Of a stretch of 24,306 nt of DNA, positions 6,738 through 14,579 are shown one piece after another. The notes below the pieces were generated by a model, which worked only from the letters and a program-made list of their open reading frames with translations, did not search any database and was not told the origin of the DNA. The DNA is from Clostridiales bacterium (GTDB taxonomy: Bacteria > Bacillota > Clostridia > Christensenellales > QALW01). The DNA lies in assembly GCA_018376855.1 (NCBI GenBank), contig JAHAAN010000011.1:1-24306 (forward strand). The letters are read 5' to 3'. The position numbers and the translations under genes were made by a program. Every line of letters starts with the position of its first letter. The stretch's first letter is position 1.

Positions 6738-7079
6738 TTAAAACCCCGTAATGATCCCCTCGCCGGTAGCCGTAACCGTAACGATCATAAACACCGCGAT
6801 CACGGCAAGCCCTGCCGCAAAGCCGCCATAGGCAGCCGTAAGCAGCCGGTGCGGATAATCGAAATTCCGGCGTCTGCGCGCATAATGCACAAAATACAGC
6901 ACGCTGGCAATCGTCAGCATAAGGATAGCCGAAACAAAGCACTCCATCGCCATTTTCTTTTTGTCGCCCCCGGCCAAGCCCATAATTGCGGCCACTGGAA
7001 TCAAGCCGATCCCATCAGCCAAAACGCTGAGCACGAGGCCGCCCAAGCAGGAAGCCGCCCATGATATAACGCTCTTCAA
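6738..7079 (-). CDS. Small membrane protein of unknown function
   Basis: A 113-residue protein I do not recognise. Three to four hydrophobic segments are visible: SWAASCLGGLVLSVLADGIGL (about 6-26), CFVSAILMLTIASVLYFVHY (about 47-66) and GGFAAGLAVIAVFMIVTVTA (about 85-104). A basic loop YARRRRNFDYPHR (66-78) between the last two is probably cytoplasmic. The proposed start is TTG at 7079; an ATG at 7086 lies in another frame and leads to a quick stop. The ribosome site is weak. Its stop is merged with the glpP ribosome site and its start is 40 bases behind gyrA, with no terminator in between, so it may be transcribed from the gyrase operon. The frame and hydrophobic pattern look real; start and function are uncertain. 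Confidence 0.65.
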   Translation of the reverse strand: MKSVISWAASCLGGLVLSVLADGIGLIPVAAIMGLAGGDKKKMAMECFVSAILMLTIASVLYFVHYARRRRNFDYPHRLLTAAYGGFAAGLAVIAVFMIVTVTATGEGIITGF

Positions 7080-7119
7080 ATTCCATCAAGCCTTTCTTTT
7101 CTTCTATGGCGCTATTGCT

Positions 7120-9597
7120 CTACAGCTCCGGAACAGCATCCTGCTCCGCCCCTTCGGCGTCTTCCTCGGCAGGCACCGGCGCGGCGCAAACCACATGAAC
7201 GCCGTCGGCTACACGCATGACGATCACGCCCTGCGTAGCGCGCCCCGCCACACGAATGTTGTCCACCGGAGTTCTGATAATAACGCCGTCGTCCGTAATC
7301 AGCATAATATCGTCCGTATCCTCCACCACGCGAAGCTCTACCAAATCGCCTGTTTTCTCTGTCAGCTCATGCGTTATGATGCCCTTTCCGCCGCGATTGA
7401 TCACACGGTATTCCTCCGGATCACTGCGCTTGCCGTAGCCGTTTTCGGTGAGCGTAAGGATGGTCTTTCCTTCCTCAAGAATCGCCATGTTGATGATCCG
7501 GTCGTTCTCAGCCAAATCCATCGCAATCACGCCCTGTGTAGCGCGCCCCATCGGACGGACGTTCTTTTCATTGAAGCGGATCGCCTTCCCCTTGCGCGAG
7601 CCAAGAATAATATCGTCGCTCCCATTTGTAAGCGCAACCTGCACCAATTCATCACCCTCGCGCAGAACCACACTGATCAAGCCGTTCTTTCGGATATTTT
7701 CAAATTCACTCAAGCGGGTTTTTTTGATGTAACCCATCTTCGTGGCCTGTACTAAATTTCTGCCTTCACGCGCCTCCGGCTCTTCCGGCAGCGGAATCAC
7801 CGTGGTAACTTTCTCTCCCGGCGCCAGATTCAGCAGATTCACCACCGCCGTTCCTTTAGCGGTACGCCCTGCTTCCGGAATCTGATAACAACGCAGCTGA
7901 TGCACCTTGCCCAAACTGGTAAAGAACAGCAGATCCGTATGCGTGCTGGTTACGATAACCTGCTCTACAAAATCCTCTTCGCGCGTTGTTAAGCCTGTTA
8001 CACCCTTACCGCCGCGGCGCTGCGAACGGTAAGTGCTGCTGGAAAGACGTTTGATATATCCGAAGTGCGTCATCGTAACCACAACGTCATCCTCCTGAAT
8101 CAGCGATTCTAAATCAATTTCATCGCTCGACGCAGTGATTTCCGTGCGGCGCTCATCACCGTACTTGTTCATAATTTCAAGGCTTTCCGCTTTAATAATA
8201 TCAGTTATCATTTTCTCATTAGCCAAAATCTCGCGGTACTTTGCAATCAAGCGATGCTTTTCGTCAAGCTCATCCTGAAGCTGCTGACGCTGAAGCCCCG
8301 TAAGCCGCTGCAAGCGCATATCCAAAATGCTCTTCGCCTGTTCTTCGGAAAATTCCATTTCGCTTACTAAGCGTTCTTTAGCAATATCCGTTGTTGCGCT
8401 TGAACGGATCAGCGCAATTACCGCGTCAATGCGATCCAGCGCGCGCAGAAGCCCTTCCAAGATATGCGCGCGAGCCAACGCTTTTTTCAAATCGTATTCC
8501 GTGCGGCGGCGAATAACGTCCTTCTGGTGCTGCAAATAATAGTAAAGAATCTGCTTCAGGTTAAGAATCTTCGGCTCTCCGTCCACCAACGCAAGCATAA
8601 TGGCGCCAAAAGTCTCCTGCAGCTGCGTATGCTTATACAAATAGTTGAGCACTACAACGGGATTGACATCCTTTTTCAGCTCCAGCACCACACGCATACC
8701 GTCTTTATTAGACTCATCGCGCAGCGCGCTCAAGCCTTCAAAGCGCTTTTCTTTATAAAGCTCTGCAATTTTTTCCACCAAGCGGGCTTTATTGACCTGA
8801 TATGGGATCTCGGTAATCACAATTCTTGCACGGTCGGCAGTGATCTGCTCAATCTCATGCTTGGCGCGCACCACAATGCGCCCCTTACCGGTCAGGTAAG
8901 TATCGCGAATGCCGCTGAGCCCCATGATCGTTGCGCCGGTTGGGAAGTCAGGCCCTTTAATATGCTCCATCAGCCCTTCGATGGTAATATCAGGGTTATC
9001 AATCAGGGCAATCAACGCGCTGATGGTCTCTCTCATATTATGCGGAGGAACATTCGTTGCCATGCCTACTGCAATTCCGTCCGACCCATTGACCAACAGG
9101 TTAGGAAAACGAGAGGGCAGCACGCGCGGCTGAAGCTCTGTTTCATCAAAGTTCGGGTAAAAATCCACCGTCTCTTTATCAATATCGGCCAACATCTCTC
9201 CCGCGATCTTAGAAAGCTTCGCCTCCGTATAACGCGCAGCTGCGGCAGGATCGCCGTCCACTGTGCCGAAGTTTCCCTGCCCAAAGGCAAGCGGATAACG
9301 AAGCGAGAACGGCTGCGCCAACCGCACCAGCGAATCATAAATCGCAGAATCCCCGTGCGGGTGATATTTACCCATAACATCACCGACAATACGGGCACTC
9401 TTGCGCGTAGGCTTATCGGCCGTATAGCCGGATTCATGCATCGAATAAAGAATGCGGCGATGGATTGGCTTTAACCCGTCGCGCACATCCGGCAGCGCAC
9501 GGCTGATATTCACCGCCATTGCATAAGAAATGAACGACTTTTTAATCTCATCCTCAATTTTAATATCAACGGTTCTATTATGCAGATTGTTTTCCAT
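7120..9597 (-). CDS. gyrA: DNA gyrase subunit A
   Basis: An 825-residue full-length GyrA, the DNA breakage and reunion subunit of the A2B2 gyrase that introduces negative supercoils. The winged-helix region has the quinolone-determining stretch HPHGDSAIYDS, with Ser84 and Asp88 equal to E. coli Ser83 and Asp87, so no classical quinolone resistance change is present. The catalytic tyrosine is Tyr123 in AARYTEAKL. The C-terminal DNA-wrapping beta-pinwheel carries the GyrA box QRRGGKG at residues 526-532, which separates GyrA from ParC. The acidic tail EEDAEGAEQDAVPEL is usual. The ATG at 9597 has AAGGAGG five bases upstream, overlapping the gyrB stop region nine bases away, so the two are co-translated. 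There is no terminator after the gene. Confidence 0.98.
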   Translation of the reverse strand: MENNLHNRTVDIKIEDEIKKSFISYAMAVNISRALPDVRDGLKPIHRRILYSMHESGYTADKPTRKSARIVGDVMGKYHPHGDSAIYDSLVRLAQPFSLRYPLAFGQGNFGTVDGDPAAAARYTEAKLSKIAGEMLADIDKETVDFYPNFDETELQPRVLPSRFPNLLVNGSDGIAVGMATNVPPHNMRETISALIALIDNPDITIEGLMEHIKGPDFPTGATIMGLSGIRDTYLTGKGRIVVRAKHEIEQITADRARIVITEIPYQVNKARLVEKIAELYKEKRFEGLSALRDESNKDGMRVVLELKKDVNPVVVLNYLYKHTQLQETFGAIMLALVDGEPKILNLKQILYYYLQHQKDVIRRRTEYDLKKALARAHILEGLLRALDRIDAVIALIRSSATTDIAKERLVSEMEFSEEQAKSILDMRLQRLTGLQRQQLQDELDEKHRLIAKYREILANEKMITDIIKAESLEIMNKYGDERRTEITASSDEIDLESLIQEDDVVVTMTHFGYIKRLSSSTYRSQRRGGKGVTGLTTREEDFVEQVIVTSTHTDLLFFTSLGKVHQLRCYQIPEAGRTAKGTAVVNLLNLAPGEKVTTVIPLPEEPEAREGRNLVQATKMGYIKKTRLSEFENIRKNGLISVVLREGDELVQVALTNGSDDIILGSRKGKAIRFNEKNVRPMGRATQGVIAMDLAENDRIINMAILEEGKTILTLTENGYGKRSDPEEYRVINRGGKGIITHELTEKTGDLVELRVVEDTDDIMLITDDGVIIRTPVDNIRVAGRATQGVIVMRVADGVHVVCAAPVPAEEDAEGAEQDAVPEL

Positions 9598-9606
9598 GCT
9601 GCCTCC

Positions 9607-11544
9607 TTAAATATCCAGCTCGTCGTCGGCAACAAGCTTTGCATTCTGCTCGATAAACTCTCGCCGCGGCTCTACTTCATCGCCCATCAGAATTGTAAAG
9701 ATCTGATCCGCCGCTGCGGCATCCTCCAACGTAACCTTCAGAAGCGTTCTCGTTTCGGGGTTCATCGTGGTGTCCCACAGCTGCTGATCGCTCATTTCGC
9801 CCAAGCCTTTATAGCGCGCCACTTCATAGTTCTGCCTGTCGATGCTCTCCAAATATGCGTTAAGCTCCGCATCGTTGTAGAAATACAAGACCTGCTTGGT
9901 TCTCGTCATTGTTACGCGGAACAGCGGCGGCTGTGCAATATACACATGCCCCTCCTCGATCAGTTTCGGCATGTGGCGGAAAAAGAATGTCAGCAGCAGC
10001 GTGCGAATATGGCTTCCGTCCACATCGGCATCCGTCATACAGATAATTTTGTGATAACGCAGCTTTTCAATGTTAAACTCCACATCAATGCCGGCGCCAA
10101 AGGCCGTTATCATGGCGCGGATCTCCGCGTTTTGCAGCATTTTGTCCACACGCGTGCGTTCAACATTCAGAATCTTGCCCCGCAGCGGCAAAATCGCCTG
10201 AATCCGCCGATCACGCCCTTGCTTTGCGCTGCCGCCTGCACTGTCGCCCTCTACAATAAAAATCTCGCACTGCGCCGGATCTGATTCCGAGCAATCTGCC
10301 AGCTTTCCGGGCAGAGAATTCGATTCCAGCACATTCTTCCGCCGGGTTAATTCCCTCGCTTTTCTTGCCGCCTCCCGCGCACGGTTCGCCGTCAGGCATT
10401 TGTCAATAATGATCCGAGCCTCTGCCGGATGCTCCTCCAAAAAAGCACTCAGCCCCTCGCCTACAATCGCATCCACCAGCGTTCGGAATTCACTGTTCCC
10501 CAGCTTCGTCTTTGTCTGCCCCTCGAATTGAGGCTCCTCCAGCTTGACGTTGATTACACAGGCCATACCTTCGCGAACGTCCTCTCCGCTGAGCGACGCA
10601 TCATTGCCCTTAATCAGATTAAACTTCTTGGCATACTCATTGATTACACGCGTAAGTGCGCGTTTAAACCCCTCTAAATGCGTGCCGCCCTCATGCGTGG
10701 CAATATTGTTTGCATAGGTGTAAACGATCTCATTGTAGCTGTCGCTGTACTGCAGCGCCACCTCCACGGTACTTGTCCCTCTCGCTCCCTCAAAATAAAG
10801 CGGTTCAGGCGTCAAAACTGTTTTATTGTTGTTAAGCACCTTTACAAACTCGATGATTCCCCCCTCATAATGGAAGGTCTCCTCGCGTTCACTGCCTTCA
10901 TGCTCATCACGGATTTTGATCTTGATCCCCTTATTCAAAAAAGCAAGCTCTCGCAAACGCTGACGAATAATCTCATAGCGGAATACCACTGTTTCAAAAA
11001 TCTCCGGATCGGGCTTAAACCGCTCATAAGTTCCCGTCGCCTGCGCATCGCCGATTACGGTCAGTTCATTGAGCGCATCGCCCCTGGAGTAGTCCTGCGC
11101 ATAGCATTTACCGCCGCGGCAGATCTCCACATGCAAGCTCTCACTTAACGCATTTACCACACTCATGCCAACGCCGTGCAAACCGCCGGAAACCTTATAG
11201 CCTCCACCGCCGAATTTACCGCCCGCATGCAGAATGGTCATAGCCACCTGTACCGCAGGCATGTTGTATTTTTCATGAATATCCACCGGAATGCCGCGCC
11301 CATTATCTCTGACAGACACAGCGCCGTCGCTGTGTAGCGTTACTTCGATCGTATCGCAATAGCCTGCCAATGCCTCATCGATAGAGTTATCCACCAGCTC
11401 GCTGACAAGATGATGCAGCCCCCGCTCATCCGTAGAGCCGATATACATTCCCGGCCTGCGCCGAACAGCTTCCAGCCCCTCAAGCACTTGTATCTGAGAA
11501 GCGTCATAGCTTCCCTGCACCGTGGTATCGTTAAATTCTGACAT
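9607..11544 (-). CDS. gyrB: DNA gyrase subunit B
   Basis: A 645-residue full-length GyrB, the ATPase subunit of gyrase. The GHKL ATP site shows Glu49 (general base) and Asn53 in ELVDNSIDEA, Asp80 in RDNGRGIP and the lid GGLHGVG (120-126). The transducer domain follows, then the Toprim domain with EGDSAGG (432-438) and the metal-binding TDADVDG (504-510). The C-terminus YKGLGEM...LWDTTMNPETR is typical. Length and the lack of the large Gram-negative insert fit the Firmicute type. The ATG at 11544 has AAAGGA about 12 bases upstream, rather far. gyrA follows after nine bases and remB precedes by 54 bases. The pair may be topoisomerase IV subunits in principle, but the GyrA box in the partner and the remB neighbour favour gyrase. 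Confidence 0.97.
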   Translation of the reverse strand: MSEFNDTTVQGSYDASQIQVLEGLEAVRRRPGMYIGSTDERGLHHLVSELVDNSIDEALAGYCDTIEVTLHSDGAVSVRDNGRGIPVDIHEKYNMPAVQVAMTILHAGGKFGGGGYKVSGGLHGVGMSVVNALSESLHVEICRGGKCYAQDYSRGDALNELTVIGDAQATGTYERFKPDPEIFETVVFRYEIIRQRLRELAFLNKGIKIKIRDEHEGSEREETFHYEGGIIEFVKVLNNNKTVLTPEPLYFEGARGTSTVEVALQYSDSYNEIVYTYANNIATHEGGTHLEGFKRALTRVINEYAKKFNLIKGNDASLSGEDVREGMACVINVKLEEPQFEGQTKTKLGNSEFRTLVDAIVGEGLSAFLEEHPAEARIIIDKCLTANRAREAARKARELTRRKNVLESNSLPGKLADCSESDPAQCEIFIVEGDSAGGSAKQGRDRRIQAILPLRGKILNVERTRVDKMLQNAEIRAMITAFGAGIDVEFNIEKLRYHKIICMTDADVDGSHIRTLLLTFFFRHMPKLIEEGHVYIAQPPLFRVTMTRTKQVLYFYNDAELNAYLESIDRQNYEVARYKGLGEMSDQQLWDTTMNPETRTLLKVTLEDAAAADQIFTILMGDEVEPRREFIEQNAKLVADDELDI

Positions 11545-11598
11545 ATTTTATGAAGATCCTTTCATCATTTTTCAAAGCGCCAACAGCACAAAATGCCC

Positions 11599-11868
11599 TT
11601 ATATATTATTCTCTTCCACAGCGCCTGAAGCTCTCAGTGCAAGCGTAGAAGCGGTAATTGGCGAGAGATACAGCACATACCCCTTTTTATCCGCAGCAAG
11701 AACACCGCTCTTATACGGCGGCTCTGCCAATTCCCTTACAAACCCCTCATCCTTGGCTGTTTGAATGAATTCCTTTGTGGCCTGCGCTGCCGAAACGTTG
11801 GTCAAATCAAGCACCGCAACGATTTTACTAAGCAGCACGCAAGCGTTTCCGCCCAAATGAAGCGTCAT
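11599..11868 (-). CDS. remB: RemB/YaaB-like extracellular matrix regulator (DUF370-related)
   Basis: An 89-residue protein of the RemA/RemB family. The core TLHLGGNACVLLSKIVAVLDL at the start and the later ADKKGYVLYLSPITASTL match YaaB (RemB), which in B. subtilis is encoded directly upstream of gyrB and is linked to biofilm matrix control; RemA relatives bind DNA as oligomers. The same position in front of gyrB here strengthens the call. The ATG at 11868 has GGAGGGGA three to four bases away and begins at the conserved start of the family; a longer open frame to 11946 would run through the promoter and is rejected. Its molecular role outside Bacillus is not established. Confidence 0.85.
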   Translation of the reverse strand: MTLHLGGNACVLLSKIVAVLDLTNVSAAQATKEFIQTAKDEGFVRELAEPPYKSGVLAADKKGYVLYLSPITASTLALRASGAVEENNI

Positions 11869-11904
11869 ATTTCCCCTCCGCGCAAGCATGAATTTTATAT
11901 GATG

Positions 11905-11933
11905 ATTATACCATATATGCCTGAAAAACGCAA
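11905..11933 (-). promoter_or_regulatory. Sigma-A-type promoter of the remB-gyrB-gyrA operon
   Basis: Minus strand: TTGCGT (11928-11933), a 17-base spacer and a perfect TATAAT (11905-11910). The -10 lies 36 bases before the remB start at 11868. A second, weaker candidate upstream has TTGACA (12093-12098), a 19-base spacer and TATAAG (12068-12073). Confidence 0.6.
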
Positions 11934-12490
11934 GCAAACGCCCCATTTCAGCCGTATAAATCCACCCTTTAGCACCGCATAGTCTTTCTGTTTTTATTCA
12001 TAAACAAAATTTAATATTTTCTTTTCAGAAATATCGTCTTTTTACAGTATTTAAGTCGTGCCTGAGCCTTATAAAAAACGTACTGCCGGCTATGTCAAAA
12101 TCGTACCGAAAAACCTGAAAATCTCAATAATTTTTTCATATCGCAATAAAGCAGTCGTTTTTTATGTCTTGTATTTTCGATTTATCATCAAGCTTGCACG
12201 GTCAAATATTCGCTTTGCCGAAACCGCATACCGACAAATGCAAAGCTTTCCACAATCCTTTCATTTACCCCGAACAAATGATCATATCAACTCTTAGCCT
12301 TATGTTTTTCCATACTATTCAACGCCATGAAAGGGCTTCCATTCCGATTGGCACGATTCACGCATGTCTTTCATTTTATACGTTCTGCACTCAACAAACG
12401 TTCTTCCCTTTTTCCCAAAGAAGGTTATATTTCGTTCACCGGCTTTCGTCTCCTTTAAGTCGACAGCGCTATACAGAAGGCTTATACAAG
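11934..12490. other. AT-rich intergenic region with no convincing gene
   Basis: This stretch between the remB promoter and the terminator of the ABC operon carries only short open frames, on either strand, without good ribosome sites or recognisable products. Composition is clearly more AT-rich than the neighbouring genes. I see the possible second gyr promoter at 12068-12098 and two poor matches to DnaA boxes (near 11993 and 12246), too few for an origin. It may be decayed sequence or hold an RNA I cannot recognise. Confidence 0.5.
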
Positions 12491-12525
12491 AAAAACGCCG
12501 AAAAACGATAAATCGTTTTTCGGCG
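12491..12525 (-). terminator. Strong Rho-independent terminator at the end of the ABC transport operon
   Basis: 12496-12509 pairs perfectly with 12512-12525 (14 nt arms, with the innermost bases forming the loop), followed on the minus strand by five T at 12491-12495. It lies about 38 bases after the stop of the last permease gene. A TTTTTC run also follows on the plus side, so it may work in both directions. Confidence 0.85.
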
Positions 12526-12562
12526 CTCTGTTTTTCTTTCGCTCCTGTGAATGATAATACCT

Positions 12563-13612
12563 TTAGCCCACCATACCTGAACGCTCGATCGACTGCACAA
12601 AAAATCTTTGGCAGAAAACATACAGCACGATCAGCGGAATGATATGCATAATCATAACCGCCGCGTTATAAATAGAGATCAGCGGATTATTCTGCGTACC
12701 TCCGCTTGGCTGTGTACTGAATATATAACGCTGTGCCGCATCCCCGATAGAAACGGAAAGAACGGGAGCAGACGGATATAGAGCCTTGAGATACCAAGTG
12801 TCGTGATACTGCCATACAAATGAGAACAGGAAAACCGTTACCATCAGCGGCAGCGCGCTGGGAAGCATGATCTGCCAAAATGTTCTGAAAGTGCTTGCAC
12901 CGTCAATATAAGCCGCATCTTCCAGCTCCTTAGGCTGATTCCTGAAATACTGCCTCAGCAAGAAAATATACAAACCGTTTTTAAACATAACCGCTGTTGC
13001 ACTCATCAAAAACAGTATCGCCCAACCGCCGGTCAGGTTGATTCCTGCCGCATCGCGGCTGAACACCGAACCGTCCATCGAAAACATCGTCAGCGGATTA
13101 AACGCCATATAGCGCTGCTTCATGGCCTCCGTAATCAATTGAACCGGAACAACCAATGTAAAAATAATCAAGCCGAATACAATGCCGTTTCCTTTAAACT
13201 TGAACCGTGCCAAACCATAAGCTACAAGCGTACAGGAGGCCATCTGCAAAACAGAAAGCAGCAATGAATACAAAACACTGTTCGCAAAAAGCTCCGGGAA
13301 TTTTACATAATTCCACATGATCGTATAGTTATTAAGGTTCGCTGCACGAGGAATGAAGATAACGGTTTTGTCATACAAATCCTCTTCTGATTTCAAAGAA
13401 GTGGAAAGCTGAATAATCAGCGGATATAAAATCAGGAAGCAAAGTCCGGCAAGCAGAACCGTTCTGATAATGCCCCAAAGAAAACGTCTTGTTCTCTTTG
13501 AAAGCAGAAAGGCTTTTACACGCGCCCATCCGCGAAGCTTCTCGATCGTAAGCGCATCGACTTCCTCTGCCCCGACTTTATTTACCATTTTGTTTTTAAG
13601 CTTCTTTGCCAT
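12563..13612 (-). CDS. Carbohydrate ABC transporter permease (MalG/YtcP type), second pair
   Basis: A 349-residue inner-membrane permease of the binding-protein-dependent transport family. After a long charged N-terminal tail (residues 1-45), about six membrane helices follow, starting with TVLLAGLCFLILYPLIIQLS. The EAA loop that contacts the ATPase is EDAAYIDGASTFRTFWQIMLP (231-251), with the conserved D and G. The ATG at 13612 has GGAGGTGAGG upstream. It starts 17 bases after the stop of its partner permease. The family is MalG-like by its position as the second member of the pair and by its ending. It is the last gene of the operon. The loop at 165-195 is longer than in the first pair's partner, so the two pairs are not recent duplicates. 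Substrate unknown; a sugar or oligosaccharide by family. Confidence 0.85.
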   Translation of the reverse strand: MAKKLKNKMVNKVGAEEVDALTIEKLRGWARVKAFLLSKRTRRFLWGIIRTVLLAGLCFLILYPLIIQLSTSLKSEEDLYDKTVIFIPRAANLNNYTIMWNYVKFPELFANSVLYSLLLSVLQMASCTLVAYGLARFKFKGNGIVFGLIIFTLVVPVQLITEAMKQRYMAFNPLTMFSMDGSVFSRDAAGINLTGGWAILFLMSATAVMFKNGLYIFLLRQYFRNQPKELEDAAYIDGASTFRTFWQIMLPSALPLMVTVFLFSFVWQYHDTWYLKALYPSAPVLSVSIGDAAQRYIFSTQPSGGTQNNPLISIYNAAVMIMHIIPLIVLYVFCQRFFVQSIERSGMVG

Positions 13613-13628
13613 ATTTCCTCACCTCCCC

Positions 13629-14579
13629 TTAACGCTTTACCTTTGCATCATTCTCATAATACACGAACCTTGAAATAATGCCTGTAACGCCAAAGATAAT
13701 AACCGCAACCACCAGGAAGTAAGACCACCCCATCGCCATCTTCATCGACAGCGTCGTATTCAGGCCCCCGTACATCGTTGCATTAAACAGGTAGTTCATC
13801 ATTGCGTTTGTCTCTCCGGTAAAAACGTCGATCATCGTATAAAGCGCGTTTACCAAAATCATCGGAGACACCATCGGGAAAGTGATCTTCCAGAACGCCT
13901 CCCATTTGGTTGCACCCTCCACATCCGACGCTTCAAACAGCGACGGCGAGATCGTCTGCAACGCGGCAAGGAAAACCAGTATCTGAACACCGGACATATT
14001 TACAATGGTGTTAATGGAGTTAAACGCATTTGTTACAAAGTCGGCAAACCCGCCCATGCCTTCCATAGACTGCAGCGCTGTTTGCAGGTTTGAAACCAAG
14101 TCGATTCCCGATCCTACATCCGATTTAAACCGCGCAACCATCCAGCCGCCGCCCATTGTGGCAGCTATACCGGTCGCGGTTATAACCGGCAAGAAGAACA
14201 CTGCTCTTGCAACCGTCCTTCCTCGGAACGATGAATTAAGCACGTTCGCAATCAAAAAGCTGAACACTAAAATGGAAATGATCGTAACCGCACTGTTCAG
14301 TATAGAGTCCTTAAAGTTTGTAACAAAGGTTAAATTCTCGGTAAAAACCTTTTTATAGCTGTCAAGGCCTATATACTCCACGACATCCACTTGCGTTTTC
14401 GTTCCGTCCGGATTTACTACATCAGCCTTTGTTTTATCGTTAAAGCTGAACATGAAAGATGTGTAAAGCGGCGAAAGTATAAAGAAGAAGAAGCCGATCA
14501 GGAACGGAAGCACAAACAGCCATCCCCACATGGAACGCTTTGTCATCAAAGACAAGCCCTTTTTACGCGGTTTTTTCAT
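13629..14579 (-). CDS. Sugar ABC transporter permease (MalF/UgpA/LplB type), second pair
   Basis: A 316-residue permease with about six membrane helices, the first being WLFVLPFLIGFFFFILSPLYTS-like (20-41). The EAA loop is EASDVEGATKWEAFWKITFPM (216-236). Two extra segments stand out: an extracytoplasmic loop with PDGTKTQVDVVEY (57-69) and an insert MGGGWMVARFKSDVGSGIDL...FADFVTNAFNS (142-188) between helices, unusual in length for the family. The ATG at 14579 overlaps the stop of the DUF5696 lipoprotein gene by four bases (ATGA), and AAGGGGGG lies upstream, so the two are coupled in translation. It is followed by its MalG-like partner. No ATPase gene is near; such importers in Firmicutes use a shared MsmX-type ATPase (known for the family, inferred here). 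Confidence 0.85.
   Translation of the reverse strand: MKKPRKKGLSLMTKRSMWGWLFVLPFLIGFFFFILSPLYTSFMFSFNDKTKADVVNPDGTKTQVDVVEYIGLDSYKKVFTENLTFVTNFKDSILNSAVTIISILVFSFLIANVLNSSFRGRTVARAVFFLPVITATGIAATMGGGWMVARFKSDVGSGIDLVSNLQTALQSMEGMGGFADFVTNAFNSINTIVNMSGVQILVFLAALQTISPSLFEASDVEGATKWEAFWKITFPMVSPMILVNALYTMIDVFTGETNAMMNYLFNATMYGGLNTTLSMKMAMGWSYFLVVAVIIFGVTGIISRFVYYENDAKVKR

Noticed and set aside
6961..7755. A 264-codon plus-strand open frame
   Set aside because: Antisense to gyrA and the small membrane protein; no family match that I can see.
8464..9474. A 336-codon open frame on the plus strand
   Set aside because: It lies antisense to gyrA, whose minus-strand frame carries the conserved catalytic and quinolone-region motifs. 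No ribosome site or recognisable product on the plus strand.
11934..12490. Replication origin next to the gyrase genes
   Set aside because: Only two weak matches to the DnaA box and no cluster; dnaA and dnaN are absent.
12058..12511. Two overlapping small plus-strand open frames in the gene-poor region
   Set aside because: No ribosome sites, one ends inside the terminator hairpin, and the predicted sequences look random.
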